From Burkholderiaceae bacterium 16 (GTDB lineage: Bacteria > Pseudomonadota > Gammaproteobacteria > Burkholderiales > Burkholderiaceae): a stretch of 64,000 nucleotides of DNA. The position numbers were made by a program, and so were the translations under genes. The notes under the pieces are model-generated. The model was not told the origin of the DNA and ran no database searches. It saw nothing but the letters and a program-made list of their open reading frames with translations. This document shows positions 31,252 to 40,745 of this stretch, piece by piece. The number at the start of each line of letters is the position of its first letter. The stretch's first letter is position 1. The DNA lies in assembly GCA_000955785.1 (NCBI GenBank), contig JYOD01000019.1, positions 80,540-144,539 of the forward strand, in the 5' to 3' direction.

Positions 31252-32795
31252 GCCGACACCCCACGCGTACCCAGCGTCAGCCGGACGTGCTCGCGGTCGG
31301 AGAATGGCCGCTTGCGGCCATGCACCTCCTGGGTGGCTTCGTGCCCCTTGCCGGCCACCAGCACCACGTCGGCCGCGGTAGCGTGCTTGATGGCGTACAG
31401 GATGGCGGCGGCCCGGTCTTCGATCAGGTGGGTGTGGCTGTGGTCGTCGATGCCATCGGCGATCGCGTTCAGGATGTCCAGCGGGTCTTCGCTGCGCGGG
31501 TTGTCGCTGGTCAGCACGACTTCGTCGGCAAGGCGCGCGGCTACCGCGCCCATCAGCGGGCGCTTGATCGGATCACGGTCTCCGCCGCAACCGAACACGC
31601 ACCACAGCCGGCCCTTGCGCGCCTGCGCCACCGGGCGCAGCGCGGCCAGGGTTTTTTCCAGCGCGTCCGGCGTGTGGGCGTAATCGACCACCGCCAGCGG
31701 GCCATCCTGGCCGCCGTGGCTGCCACCGAACAACTCCATGCGGCCGTCGACCGGCCTGAGCGTCCGCAGCGCGTCGATGGCTGCAGCCCACTCGATGCCA
31801 CTGGCGAGCGTAGCGCCGAGCACGGCGAGCAGGTTGCTGACATTGAACTCGCCGATCATCGGCGTGGCGACATCGGCGCTGCCGAAGCTGCCGTCGACAT
31901 GGAAGGCGGTGCCGGCAGCCGTGGCGCGCACGCCGGTGGCGCGCAGCCACTGGCCGCCCTTGCGGGTTGCGCCGGCGGCGCCGTCGATGCCGTATTCGAT
32001 CACCTGCCCGGTGGCCAGCGTGCCCGCCAGCAGGCGCCGGCCCATGGCGTCGTCACGGTTGATCACGGCCCCGCGCAGGCCGGGCCATTGGAACAGCAAA
32101 GCCTTGGCCGCCTCGTACTCGGCCATGGTGCCGTGGTAATCGAGATGGTCCTGCGTCAGGTTGGTCAGCACCGCCACGGCGAAGTGTGTGCCGGCTACCC
32201 GACCCTGCTCGAGCCCGTGCGAGGACACTTCCATCGCCACGGCTCGCGCGCCGGCGGCGTTCAGTTCCGCCAGGCTGTCCTGCAACTGGACCGCGTCGGG
32301 CGTGGTGAAACCGGTAGCCGCGAGCGCATCAGGAAAACCGGTGCCAAGGGTGCCGATGGTGGCACAGCGCGTGCCGGCCACCTGCAGCGCGCGCGCCAGC
32401 CACTGGCTGCACGAAGTCTTGCCATTGGTACCCGTGATGCCGATCACCGCGAGATCGCGCGCGCCGTTGCCGTACCAGCCCGCGGCGATCGGGCCGGCGA
32501 GCTGGTGCAGGCCCGACACACCAAGGTGCGGCACGGTCTCGCCGTGCGGCCAGGCAAAGCCATCGGCCTCGTGGACGATCGCGCTGGCGCCGCGGGCGAT
32601 GGCCTGGGCGATGTGCGGGCGCGCATCGGTCGACAGGCGCTCGTTGCCGAGCACGTAGGCGAAGAAGACGTCGCCCTGGGTCAGCCGGCGCGTGTCGCCG
32701 GTCAGCCTGGCGCCGGCCGGCGCGTGCTGGCGCAACCAGTCCAGCGCGTCGCCGGCCTGTGCGGCCACTTCGAGGGGGAGCAGCGGCCGGCTCAT
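31248..32795 (-). CDS. murE: UDP-MurNAc-L-Ala-D-Glu--meso-diaminopimelate ligase MurE
   Basis: MurE adds the third residue to the peptide stem. The 515-residue protein has 'GDTRRLTQGDVFFAYVLG', the ATP loop '[17 protein letters not shown]', 'NLTQDHLDYHGTMAEYEAAK' and the C-terminal 'SDNPRSEDPLDIL'. The DNPR motif marks the meso-diaminopimelate-specific type. The ATG at 32795 is chosen because it overlaps the ftsI stop by the usual 4 nt; an ATG five codons earlier would overlap more. Confidence 0.97.
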   Translation of the reverse strand: MSRPLLPLEVAAQAGDALDWLRQHAPAGARLTGDTRRLTQGDVFFAYVLGNERLSTDARPHIAQAIARGASAIVHEADGFAWPHGETVPHLGVSGLHQLAGPIAAGWYGNGARDLAVIGITGTNGKTSCSQWLARALQVAGTRCATIGTLGTGFPDALAATGFTTPDAVQLQDSLAELNAAGARAVAMEVSSHGLEQGRVAGTHFAVAVLTNLTQDHLDYHGTMAEYEAAKALLFQWPGLRGAVINRDDAMGRRLLAGTLATGQVIEYGIDGAAGATRKGGQWLRATGVRATAAGTAFHVDGSFGSADVATPMIGEFNVSNLLAVLGATLASGIEWAAAIDALRTLRPVDGRMELFGGSHGGQDGPLAVVDYAHTPDALEKTLAALRPVAQARKGRLWCVFGCGGDRDPIKRPLMGAVAARLADEVVLTSDNPRSEDPLDILNAIADGIDDHSHTHLIEDRAAAILYAIKHATAADVVLVAGKGHEATQEVHGRKRPFSDREHVRLTLGTRGVSA

Positions 32796-34591
32796 TGCGT
32801 CGCGCTCCACGGTTCGCTTTCCTGCACCTTGTCGCTCACCACGAGTTGTCGGATCGGCGAATCCGGCTGCACATTGAGCGCACGCAGCGCGCCACCGGTA
32901 ATCGCCGCGAAAGCCGGGCCCGCCGCGGCGCCGCCGTAGTGGCTGCCGGAGGTGGGCTCGTCCACGCTGACGGCCACGATCACGCGCGGGTTCGACATCG
33001 GCGCCAGGCCGATGAAGGAAGCGCGATACTTGCTGCGGTCGTAGCCGCGGCCAACGTGCTTATAGGCGGTGCCGGTCTTGCCGCCCACCCGGTAGCCCAT
33101 CACCTGGGCCTCGGGCGCGGTGCCGCCGGGCGCCGTCACGGTCTCGAGCATGGCCCGCACCTGGCGCGCCACTTCGGGCGACAGCACGCGCTCGCCGCTA
33201 ACCGGGCCATTGGCACGGAACATCGTGACCGGGATCAGTTCGCCGTCATGGGCGAAGATGGTGTAGGCATGGGCGATCTGGAACAGCGACACGGACAGGC
33301 CGTAGCCATAGGACATGGTCGCCTGCTCGATGGGCCGCCAGCTCTTGAACGGGCGCACCCGTCCCGCCACCGCGCCCGGGAAGCCGATCTTGGGCGCCTG
33401 CCCCAGGCCCAGGCTGGTATACATATCCCACATTTCCTGCGGCTTGAGCAGCATCGCGATCTTGGTCGTGCCGATGTTGCTCGACTTCTGGATAATGCCG
33501 GCGACCGTCAACGACCCGTAGTTATGGGTGTCGCTGATGGTGGCGCCTTCGTAATTGAACTTGCCGGTGGTGACGAAGACCGTCGACGGGGTGACGCGCT
33601 TAAGCTGCAGTGCGAGGCCGACCGTGATCGGCTTCATCATCGAGCCCGGCTCGAAGGTATCGGTCAGTACCCGGTTGCGCAGCTGTTCGCCCGACAGCCG
33701 GGTGCGGTCGTTGGGGTTGTAGGTCGGCCAGTTGGCCAGCGCCAGCACCTCGCCGGTCTGCGCGTCGAGCACCACGGCGCTGGCCGCCTTGGCCTTGCTG
33801 CGCTCGACGATGGCCTTGACCTCGTTGTGGGCCAGGTACTGGATCTTGGCGTCAATCGAGAGCTGCTGGTCCTCGCCGTCGCGCGGCGTCTTGAGGATGC
33901 CCACATCCTCCACCACGCGGCCGAGGCGGTCCTTGATCACCTGGCGCGCACCGGACTTCCCGGCCAGCACAGCCTCGCGCGCCAGTTCCACGCCTTCCTG
34001 GCCGCGGTCTTCCACATTGGTAAAGCCGACGATGTGCGCCATCGCCTCGCCCTCCGGGTAGAAGCGCTTGTATTCGCGGGTCTGGTGAATGCCGTCGATC
34101 TTGAGCGCGGCGATCTTGTCCGCGGCGTCCGGCAGCACTTGGCGCTTCAGGTAAACGAAGCTCTTGTCCTCCGTAAACTTGCGGCGCAGTTCCTTGTCAC
34201 TCATGTCGAGCAGCTTGCTCAACTGGCGAATCTTGTCCGCGTCGATTTCGTCCGGAACGTCCTCGGGGACCGCCCAGATCGCCTTCACGGGAAGGCTGGT
34301 AGCCAGCACCAGGCCATTGCGGTCGAGGATCTTGCCGCGCGTTGCCGGCAGCTCAAGGGTGCGCTGGAATCGCTTCTTGCCCTCGGCCTCATAGAACTGG
34401 TTGCCCGGACCCTGGATCCACAGCGCGCGTCCGGCCAAGGCGACGAAGGCGGCAAACATCATGAATACCACCAGCTTGGAGCGCCACATCGGCAGGCGCA
34501 GGCCAAGCACGGGGCTGGCCGCGAACTGGCCGGTGCGTGGGCGCGAAGGGTTTCCGCGCTGGGCGTTTTGCGAGGGCCGGGCGATGGTCAT
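32792..34591 (-). CDS. ftsI: Septal peptidoglycan transpeptidase FtsI (PBP3)
   Basis: FtsI cross-links septal peptidoglycan as the partner of FtsW. The 599-residue class B penicillin-binding protein has a cytoplasmic tail, one span at about residues 35-60, a PBP dimer domain, and the transpeptidase domain. Its three motifs are visible: SMMK with the active serine near residue 317, SSN in 'IQKSSNIGTTKIA', and KTGT in 'GYRVGGKTGTAYKH'. It overlaps murE and ftsL by 4 nt each. Confidence 0.97.
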   Translation of the reverse strand: MTIARPSQNAQRGNPSRPRTGQFAASPVLGLRLPMWRSKLVVFMMFAAFVALAGRALWIQGPGNQFYEAEGKKRFQRTLELPATRGKILDRNGLVLATSLPVKAIWAVPEDVPDEIDADKIRQLSKLLDMSDKELRRKFTEDKSFVYLKRQVLPDAADKIAALKIDGIHQTREYKRFYPEGEAMAHIVGFTNVEDRGQEGVELAREAVLAGKSGARQVIKDRLGRVVEDVGILKTPRDGEDQQLSIDAKIQYLAHNEVKAIVERSKAKAASAVVLDAQTGEVLALANWPTYNPNDRTRLSGEQLRNRVLTDTFEPGSMMKPITVGLALQLKRVTPSTVFVTTGKFNYEGATISDTHNYGSLTVAGIIQKSSNIGTTKIAMLLKPQEMWDMYTSLGLGQAPKIGFPGAVAGRVRPFKSWRPIEQATMSYGYGLSVSLFQIAHAYTIFAHDGELIPVTMFRANGPVSGERVLSPEVARQVRAMLETVTAPGGTAPEAQVMGYRVGGKTGTAYKHVGRGYDRSKYRASFIGLAPMSNPRVIVAVSVDEPTSGSHYGGAAAGPAFAAITGGALRALNVQPDSPIRQLVVSDKVQESEPWSATQ

Positions 34592-34911
34592 GGCTTACTC
34601 CCCTCCGGCGCGGCGGCCGCAGGCGCGCGCGCAGGTGGCGCATCAAGCGCCACGCCGGCCAGATATTGGGTCCTGCCGGGAAGTACCGGCGTCATCTTCA
34701 GCTGCGTGCGCGCCGCTTCGGCAATGCGTGCGCTCTTGCCAAGCGCGCTCTGCTGGTACTGCAAGCGGGACCAGTCGATGTCGAGCTGCCTTTCTTCCGC
34801 CTGCGCGCGCTCATAGGCGACGAACAGGGTCCGGGCCTGGTGCTGAGCGCTCACGAGCGAGAGCGCGCACAACATCAGTGCTGCGAGCAGGAAGAAGGTC
34901 AGGCGGTTCAT
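34588..34911 (-). CDS. ftsL: Cell division protein FtsL
   Basis: FtsL is the small bitopic protein that forms a complex with FtsB and FtsQ and activates FtsWI. The 107-residue sequence has an N-terminal span (about residues 4-22), then a heptad-like helical stretch '[34 protein letters not shown]', then a proline/alanine-rich C-terminal tail. Sequence conservation in this family is weak, and the call rests mainly on size, topology and place between rsmH and ftsI, overlapping both by 4 nt. Confidence 0.92.
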   Translation of the reverse strand: MNRLTFFLLAALMLCALSLVSAQHQARTLFVAYERAQAEERQLDIDWSRLQYQQSALGKSARIAEAARTQLKMTPVLPGRTQYLAGVALDAPPARAPAAAAPEGSKP

Positions 34912-35909
34912 GCTCGGCCCGCCTGCTCGGTGGATACGGATACGGCGGGCAGCTTCTCGGCCACGCGCATCACGGCCGAGCGCGCGCGCGGGTTGGCTGC
35001 GATCTCTTCGGCGCCCGGCTTGACCCGGCCGAGCAGCCTCAGCGTGGGTTGCGGCAACTGGTCCGCGCGCAGGGGCGCGCGGCGCATGGCGGGGTCGGCG
35101 TTCTGCTGCGGACGGGCGTGCGCCAGCATGAACCGCTTGACGATGCGGTCCTCAAGCGAGTGAAAGCTGATGACCACCAGCCGCCCTCCTGCCTGCAACA
35201 AGTCGTAAGCCGCGCTCAGGCCTCTTTCGAGGTCCGCAAGCTCTTGATTGACGTGAATCCGTAGAGCCTGAAAGGTGCGGGTCGCAGGGTCCTGACCCTT
35301 CTCGCGTGTTTTGACGGCTTTCGCCACGAGCGCGGCAAGCTCGGCAGTAGTGGTGAGAGGTCCGCCATGGCCGGGTTCGCTCCTGCGAGCAACAACCGCC
35401 TTTGCAATCTGTACAGCAAACCGTTCTTCCCCATAGTCCCGTATCACCCTCGCGATGTCTTGCTCATCCGCTTGCGCCAGCCATTGCGCGGCGGTAATGC
35501 CGCGCGTGGTGTCCATGCGCATGTCCAGCGGTCCCTCGAAGCGAAAGGAAAAGCCCCGCTCCGCATCGTCGATCTGGGGCGAGCTGATCCCCAGGTCAAG
35601 CAGTATCCCGGTCACCTTGCCGCGTCCTGCCAGCCGGTCCGACATCTCGGCGAAGCTGGTGTGCTCAATGGAGAAGCGGGCATCCTTGATGGTGCCCGCC
35701 TCTGCGATTGCTGCCGGATCCTTGTCGAATGCCACCAGGGCTCCGGCCGGGCCCAGCCGGGCCAATATTGCCCGGCTGTGCCCCCCTCTGCCGAAGGTGC
35801 CGTCCACGTAGACGCCATCCGGCCGCCAGACCAGGGCTTCGACAGCCTCGTCCAGCAACACGGTGCGATGGCGCAGGGCGGTGGTCCCTGGCGTTTGGGT
35901 TGAGCTCAT
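34908..35909 (-). CDS. rsmH: 16S rRNA m4C1402 methyltransferase RsmH (MraW)
   Basis: RsmH methylates N4 of C1402 in 16S rRNA using S-adenosylmethionine. The 333-residue protein has '[32 protein letters not shown]' with the SAM loop, '[14 protein letters not shown]', '[16 protein letters not shown]', and '[15 protein letters not shown]'. It lies 7 nt after mraZ and overlaps ftsL by 4 nt, the standard head of the dcw operon. Confidence 0.97.
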   Translation of the reverse strand: MSSTQTPGTTALRHRTVLLDEAVEALVWRPDGVYVDGTFGRGGHSRAILARLGPAGALVAFDKDPAAIAEAGTIKDARFSIEHTSFAEMSDRLAGRGKVTGILLDLGISSPQIDDAERGFSFRFEGPLDMRMDTTRGITAAQWLAQADEQDIARVIRDYGEERFAVQIAKAVVARRSEPGHGGPLTTTAELAALVAKAVKTREKGQDPATRTFQALRIHVNQELADLERGLSAAYDLLQAGGRLVVISFHSLEDRIVKRFMLAHARPQQNADPAMRRAPLRADQLPQPTLRLLGRVKPGAEEIAANPRARSAVMRVAEKLPAVSVSTEQAGRA

Positions 35910-35916
35910 GACCTCG

Positions 35917-36345
35917 TCAGAAAGAGAAGTTCTTCAATGCATCCGGCATGCCCTGTGCCATCGCCTGCTGTTCCTTGGCGGCGTAGGTTGCGGCGTCCCA
36001 GACTTCGAAATGGCTGCCCATTCCAAGCAGCATGACTTCCTTGTCGAGCATGGCGGCATTGCGCAGTTCGGGGGCAATCAGCACCCGGCCCGCGCCGTCC
36101 ATGTCGACGTCAGCGGCATTGCCCAGGAAGATGCGCTTCCACCAATGCGCGTCCATCGGCAAGGCCGCAATGCGACTACGGAAGTTTTCCCATTCAGGGC
36201 GGGGAAACAGCAGCAGGCAGCCGTCCGGGTGCTTGGTCAGCGTCACCCGGCCTTCGGCCTGCTGTTGCAGCGCTTCACGGTGCCGCGCCGGAATCGACAT
36301 CCGGCCCTTGGCATCCAGTGACAGCGCCGATGCTCCCTGAAACAA
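35917..36345 (-). CDS. mraZ: Transcriptional regulator MraZ
   Basis: MraZ is an AbrB-like DNA-binding protein that binds repeats upstream of its own operon and controls the dcw cluster. The 142-residue protein has the two tandem SpoVT-AbrB repeats: '[24 protein letters not shown]' and '[18 protein letters not shown]'. The start is a TTG at 36345, the only codon giving the conserved N-terminus; a G-rich ribosome-binding site lies a few nt upstream. It is the first gene of the operon, with a likely operator at 36445-36482. Confidence 0.95.
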   Translation of the reverse strand: MFQGASALSLDAKGRMSIPARHREALQQQAEGRVTLTKHPDGCLLLFPRPEWENFRSRIAALPMDAHWWKRIFLGNAADVDMDGAGRVLIAPELRNAAMLDKEVMLLGMGSHFEVWDAATYAAKEQQAMAQGMPDALKNFSF

Positions 36346-36444
36346 GCTAGCCCCCGATCCGCGCCGGCATCTTTACCGCCGGTTGGCGCGTGAATCCTTC
36401 GGAATCCGACGTTGGGCGATGATCCCACAGCCAGACTACCTTTT

Positions 36445-36482
36445 CACACAAAAATACACTTCCTCACACTATTTCCCACTTT
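36445..36482 (-). promoter_or_regulatory. MraZ operator: four GTG boxes at 10-bp spacing
   Basis: Read on the minus strand, the segment carries AGTGGG, AGTGTG, AGTGTA and TGTGTG with starts exactly 10 nt apart (36480, 36470, 36460, 36450). Known MraZ sites are direct repeats of a TGGG/GTG-type box spaced 10 bp, placed upstream of mraZ. The array ends about 100 nt before the mraZ start codon. Binding is inferred. Confidence 0.75.
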
Positions 36483-36848
36483 AGAGGAAGCGATTTGGCG
36501 GGTCAAGGCTCGCCGCAAGGCAACAAACCGGGTTTTTCGAATTAGAACAATGACTTAGCGCGCACACTTCACGCACCGAAAAAGTGAATCCCTAATGAAA
36601 TGAAGATCTTATGGAGGAAAGCAGAGAAACCACCTGAGAACAGCGGGGGGAGGAACTGCCTGCAGCACGAAATTCAGCCACGCGGGACCGATGGAAGGAT
36701 ACAACGTTTTGGCGTCTACCCTGCGTACGGAGGGTGTCAGTTGACGCGCTGCGTACGGAGGGTGCCCGTTGCTGCGCTGCGCGAGGCAACTGCGCGTGGC
36801 GAGCGGCGAATGCCGCGGGGATTCATCCTGCGCCGTACCGTAGCGCCG
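36483..36848. other. Intergenic DNA between mraZ and coq7 with a direct repeat
   Basis: About 370 nt without a supported gene; it holds the upstream end of the dcw promoter region and the 3' side of coq7. It contains a perfect 16-bp direct repeat, CTGCGTACGGAGGGTG, at 36721-36736 and 36749-36764. Short frames have no recognisable domain. Confidence 0.45.
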
Positions 36849-37472
36849 TCAGATCCGGTACGCGGCGGCGGTCATGACCCGGGAGGCTGCTCGCATCATC
36901 GCCCGCACCGGTGCGGGCAGCGGCATGCCCCCCGCCTCGCGGGCGGCGGCGCCGTGGCGGACCTCATCATCGCGCATCTGTTCCAGGATCGCGCGCGAGC
37001 GGGCGTCGGCAGCGGGAATCTGTTCGAGATGGCCGTTAAGGTGCTGCTCGACCTGATACTCGGTCTCGGACACGAAACCCAGGCTGACCCGGTCGCCTGC
37101 CCGCCCTGCAGCCCAGCCGATGGCAAACGCGCCGGCATACCAGAGGGGGTTGAGCAGGCTCGGGCGCGAGCCAAGCTCACGCAGACGCTCGGCGCACCAG
37201 CCGAGGTGGTCTTCTTCCTCGCGCGCGGCCTCGTCCATCTGCGCGCGCACCTGCGCGGTCCGCGCGGTCAGCTTCTGCGCCTGGTAGAGAGCCTGCGCGC
37301 AGACCTCGCCCACGTGGTTGACCCGCATGAGCCCGGCCACATGGCGGCGTTGCGACTGGTCCAGGCTGTCCGTATCGGGCGCGAGGGTTTCCGCCGGATT
37401 GGCGCGGCTGGCACGGGTGACGCCTGCGATCGCGCGCAAGGCCACATCGAATTCGCGAATCAAATTATCCAT
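36849..37472 (-). CDS. coq7: 3-demethoxyubiquinol 3-hydroxylase Coq7
   Basis: Coq7 is a membrane-associated di-iron enzyme that makes the last hydroxylation in ubiquinone synthesis. The 207-residue protein shows the di-iron ligands in '[13 protein letters not shown]', '[11 protein letters not shown]', 'QVEQHLNGH' and 'RDDEVRHG', spread over a four-helix bundle. The ATG at 37472 gives the family start 'MDNLIREFD'. It works in the same pathway as ispB at the left end of the window, though they are not linked by operon. Confidence 0.95.
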   Translation of the reverse strand: MDNLIREFDVALRAIAGVTRASRANPAETLAPDTDSLDQSQRRHVAGLMRVNHVGEVCAQALYQAQKLTARTAQVRAQMDEAAREEEDHLGWCAERLRELGSRPSLLNPLWYAGAFAIGWAAGRAGDRVSLGFVSETEYQVEQHLNGHLEQIPAADARSRAILEQMRDDEVRHGAAAREAGGMPLPAPVRAMMRAASRVMTAAAYRI

Positions 37473-37810
37473 GAATGCATCGCTGGTGGTTGCTCGGGCC
37501 AGGCGTGCCGCCCGCTCCCGCCGCGGCGGGCACAACGCTTGTGAAATCGCCCCGGGATTTCCCGCATTGTACCGTGAGCGCGTCGCGCCCCGCCCTGCAG
37601 CCAGCCCCCGCCAGGGCCAGCGCCTGCCGCATCCGATACTCCAAAACCCTGAGTTGTGAAAAGTTGACAAGGGCAGTCGCCCCGATTGTGAAAAGAGGGC
37701 GGTTTGTTACAGTACTTGGCAGCTTCTGACGAAGTTGGGTAAGCGGTGCATGGAGACTCAGGAGGTTTCTCCGCTGACCACCAATAATTCTTACATGGAG
37801 ATCATCGAGC

Positions 37811-38926
37811 ATGAAAAAATCGCTTCTCGCGCTGGCTGCGCTGGGTGCATTTGCGAGTGCCGCACAGGCACAGTCCAGCGTGACGCTGTACGGCGTGGCG
37901 GATATAAACCTCGAATACGTCAGTCACATGGGCTCGCAAACGCCGACGATTGCCAACGGCTTTAATGCCGGCCAGGGTAATAACCTGTACCGCATGTCGT
38001 CCGGCGGCCTGTCCGGTTCGCGTTGGGGTCTGCGTGGCGTGGAAGACCTGGGCAGCGGCATGAAGGCCCTGTTCGTGCTCGAAAGTGGTTTCGGCCTTGA
38101 CAATGGATCGCTTCAGCAGGGCGGCCGCATGTTCGGTCGTCAAGCGTACGTCGGCCTGGAAAGCGCCCAGGCTGGCCGCTTCACCTTCGGTCGCCAGTAC
38201 ACCACGCTGTTCGACCTGCTCGCCAACTTCTCGCCCAGCGGCTATGCAACCCAGTATGAACCGGTGGTGGCCCAGCTCGGCCTGAACTTCCGCTCGGACA
38301 ATACCGCCAAGTACACCGGCGTATTCGGCCCGGTAACCGCCATCGCCCACTGGTCGTTCGGCAACGGCGTGGCCGGCAACGGCGAAGTCCCGGGACAATT
38401 CCGCCGCGATACGGGCTACGGCGCCGGTGCAGCATACGCTGCCGGTCCGTTCGGCGTGACCGTCGCCTACGACCAGTACAACCCGACCCTGAGCGCGGCC
38501 GGCGACACCGGCACCTTCAAGAAGGCCGCAGTAGCAGGCAGCTATGCCTTCGGCGCGGCCAAGATCATGGGCGGCTATCGTTGGGGTCAGTCCAAGGCGC
38601 AGAACGGCACGGCCCTGCTGCGTGACAACTACTACTGGATTGGCGCTAACTATCAGGTCCTGCCGGCGTTGGGCCTGACGCTGCAGTACACCTACGACGA
38701 CGTTATCAAGCTGAACAATGTGAACGTCACGAACCCTTGGCAGATCGGGTTCATCGCCGACTACAACCTGTCCAAGCGCACCGACGTCTACCTGACCACC
38801 GCATTCTCGAAGAATGCAGGCCTGAACTTCGACACCTCGGCGATCAGCTTCGCCAATGGCTACTTCCTCGGCACCGGCAAGAACACCATGATCGGCGCGG
38901 CCGTGGGTATCCGCCACAAGTTCTGA
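37811..38926 (+). CDS. Outer-membrane porin, Burkholderiales general-porin type
   Basis: A trimeric beta-barrel porin for passive uptake of small polar solutes. The 371-residue precursor has a 20-residue signal peptide ending AQA, the first strand 'SSVTLYGVADINLEYV', the conserved 'GSRWGLRGVEDLGSGMKALFVLESGF', 'FGRQAYVGLES', and the C-terminal 'VGIRHKF' with terminal phenylalanine used by the BAM machinery. A GGAG lies 13 nt before the ATG. It is a single gene with its own terminator. Ion or solute preference cannot be read from the sequence. Confidence 0.95.
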   Translation: MKKSLLALAALGAFASAAQAQSSVTLYGVADINLEYVSHMGSQTPTIANGFNAGQGNNLYRMSSGGLSGSRWGLRGVEDLGSGMKALFVLESGFGLDNGSLQQGGRMFGRQAYVGLESAQAGRFTFGRQYTTLFDLLANFSPSGYATQYEPVVAQLGLNFRSDNTAKYTGVFGPVTAIAHWSFGNGVAGNGEVPGQFRRDTGYGAGAAYAAGPFGVTVAYDQYNPTLSAAGDTGTFKKAAVAGSYAFGAAKIMGGYRWGQSKAQNGTALLRDNYYWIGANYQVLPALGLTLQYTYDDVIKLNNVNVTNPWQIGFIADYNLSKRTDVYLTTAFSKNAGLNFDTSAISFANGYFLGTGKNTMIGAAVGIRHKF

Positions 38927-38946
38927 GCGCATCCGCGTTCTTTTGC

Positions 38947-38971
38947 AAAGGCACCTTCGGGTGCCTTTTTT
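38947..38971 (+). terminator. Rho-independent terminator of the porin gene
   Basis: AAAGGCACC at 38947-38955, loop TTCG, GGTGCC followed by six T, starting 20 nt after the porin stop. The UUCG tetraloop and the T-run make it a strong terminator. Confidence 0.93.
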
Positions 38972-39114
38972 GCTTTCCGGCCGCGCCTCGTGCTCCTTCT
39001 TAGGGCATCACCCCATCGGCACTTTGTTATGCCGACACTACAATGCAGCAGCCTCTTCGGCCGCATTCAAATCGTGCCGTGCGGCCGCAGCCAAAACCAA
39101 CAAGGAGACAGCCC

Positions 39115-40131
39115 ATGCACCGCACCCGCCGCCGCGCGGCCCAAATGCTGCTGGCCACTATCGCCGGCGCATGCCTTGGCGCCTTCGCCTGGCAAGCCCC
39201 CGTGCTGGCCGCCGACCCTTACCCCAACAAGCCGATCCGACTGGTGGTTCCGTTCCCCGCCGGCGGCACCACCGACATCCTCGCCCGCGCGGTGGCCGCC
39301 GAACTGTCGAAGCTGCAGGGATGGAATGTGGTGGTCGACAACCGGCCGGGCGCGGGGGGCAACATCGGCGCCGACATGGTCGCCAAGGCAGCGCCGGATG
39401 GCTACACGCTGCTGATGGGTACCGTCGGCACGCATGGCATCAACCAGTCGCTCTATGGCAAGTTGCCATTCGACCCGATCAAGGACTTCGCACCCATCAC
39501 CGAGGTGGCCTCCGTGCCGAATGTGCTGGTGGTCAATCCGGCCTTCGCCCAGCAGAACCGCATCAACAGCGTCAACGACCTGATTACCTACGCGCGCGCC
39601 AATCCCGGCAAGCTCAATATGGCATCAAGCGGCAACGGCACCTCGATCCATCTCGCCGGCGAGTTGTTCAAGACCCAGACCCGTACCTTCATGGTGCACT
39701 TCCCCTACAAAGGCAGCGGCCCGGCACTGACCGACCTGGCCGGGGGCACCATGCAGCTGATGTTCGACAACCTGCCTTCGTCGATGGCGCTGATCAAGTC
39801 CGGCAAGCTCAAGGCGCTGGCAGTCACCAGCGCCAAACCCTCTCCGGCGCTGCCCGGCGTGCCGACGGTGGCCGAAGCGGGTCACCTGCCCGGCTTCGAG
39901 GCCAGTTCCTGGTTCGGCCTGCTGGCACCCGCAGGCACACCGCACGACATCGTCGCGCGCATCCAGCAGGAAGTCGCCCGCTCGCTAGCCACGCCAGCGG
40001 TGCGGGAGAAGATGCAGGCCCAGGGCGCGGAGCCGGTCGGCAATACGCCGGAGCAGTTCGCGGCCTTTATTCGCGCCGAACACGCCAAGTGGGCCAAGGT
40101 CGTCAAGGATTCGGGCGCCAAGGTAGATTGA
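39115..40131 (+). CDS. Tct/Bug-family periplasmic solute-binding protein
   Basis: A 338-residue tripartite tricarboxylate transporter receptor of the TctC/Bug type, very abundant in Burkholderiales. It has a signal peptide (cleavage near residue 34, ending VLAA), then '[24 protein letters not shown]', '[29 protein letters not shown]' and '[16 protein letters not shown]'. AAGGAG precedes the ATG at 39115 by 7 nt. No TctA or TctB membrane genes lie nearby, so it must use permeases encoded elsewhere or have a sensing role. Ligand unknown; typically organic acids. Confidence 0.92.
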   Translation: MHRTRRRAAQMLLATIAGACLGAFAWQAPVLAADPYPNKPIRLVVPFPAGGTTDILARAVAAELSKLQGWNVVVDNRPGAGGNIGADMVAKAAPDGYTLLMGTVGTHGINQSLYGKLPFDPIKDFAPITEVASVPNVLVVNPAFAQQNRINSVNDLITYARANPGKLNMASSGNGTSIHLAGELFKTQTRTFMVHFPYKGSGPALTDLAGGTMQLMFDNLPSSMALIKSGKLKALAVTSAKPSPALPGVPTVAEAGHLPGFEASSWFGLLAPAGTPHDIVARIQQEVARSLATPAVREKMQAQGAEPVGNTPEQFAAFIRAEHAKWAKVVKDSGAKVD

Positions 40132-40199
40132 GGCCCCCTGCGGCCCGTGGCGGCACGCGAGCGCATATACTTGAGGCATCAAACAACCTGCGTGCCGCG

Positions 40200-40745
40200 A
40201 TGCCCATCACACCTGCCGCCGAAGCTGCCGGGAGCTCCGGGACCTCCGGAATCCCTGAGAAGGCCGGCGCCGAAGAGGCGCCGGTCGATCTCGAAACCCG
40301 CGCCGAAGACACCACCCATGATGCCCTGCGCCTGTGGCTGCGGCTGCTGACCTGCACCAACCTGGTCGAGTCCGACATCCGCTCGCGCCTGCGCCAGGAT
40401 TTCGCCTGTACTTTGCCGCGCTTCGACCTGATGTCCCAGCTCGACCGCCATCCCGAAGGCCTGAAGATGGGCGAGCTGTCGCGCCGCATGATGGTCACCG
40501 GCGGCAATGTCACCGGCATCACCGACCAGCTCCAGCAAGAAGGCCTGGTTTCGCGCGAGGCGCTGCCAAGCGATCGCCGCGCCTACCTGATCCGGCTCAC
40601 CCCGGCCGGGCGCACGGCGTTCTCCAGGATGGCGCGCGCGCATGAGGCATGGATCGAGCAGTTGTTCAGCGGCCTGCCGCAAGCCGACCGGCGCGCGCTG
40701 TTCCGCCTGCTGGGCAAGCTCAAGGCTGGCCTGATGAGCGCATGA
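40200..40745 (+). CDS. MarR-family transcriptional regulator
   Basis: A 181-residue protein with a disordered Ala/Gly/Glu-rich start (about residues 1-40) and a MarR winged helix. 'LRLWLRLLTCTNLVESDIRSRL' is the first dimer helix, 'LSRRMMVTGGNVTGITDQLQQEGLVSREA' the recognition helix region, and 'PSDRRAYLIRLTPAGR' the wing. Such regulators linked to CoA-ligase pathways often respond to aromatic or phenolic acids; the ligand here is unknown. Its stop overlaps the ATG of the lipoprotein gene, so the two are co-expressed. Confidence 0.88.
   Translation: MPITPAAEAAGSSGTSGIPEKAGAEEAPVDLETRAEDTTHDALRLWLRLLTCTNLVESDIRSRLRQDFACTLPRFDLMSQLDRHPEGLKMGELSRRMMVTGGNVTGITDQLQQEGLVSREALPSDRRAYLIRLTPAGRTAFSRMARAHEAWIEQLFSGLPQADRRALFRLLGKLKAGLMSA

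Noticed and set aside
37735..37965. A short frame overlapping the porin start
   Set aside because: It includes out-of-frame porin sequence and has no domain; the porin frame has a clear signal peptide.
38943..40200. A 5' extension of the MarR frame through the Tct binding-protein gene
   Set aside because: The upstream residues are an out-of-frame reading of the binding protein; the MarR gene itself starts near 40200.
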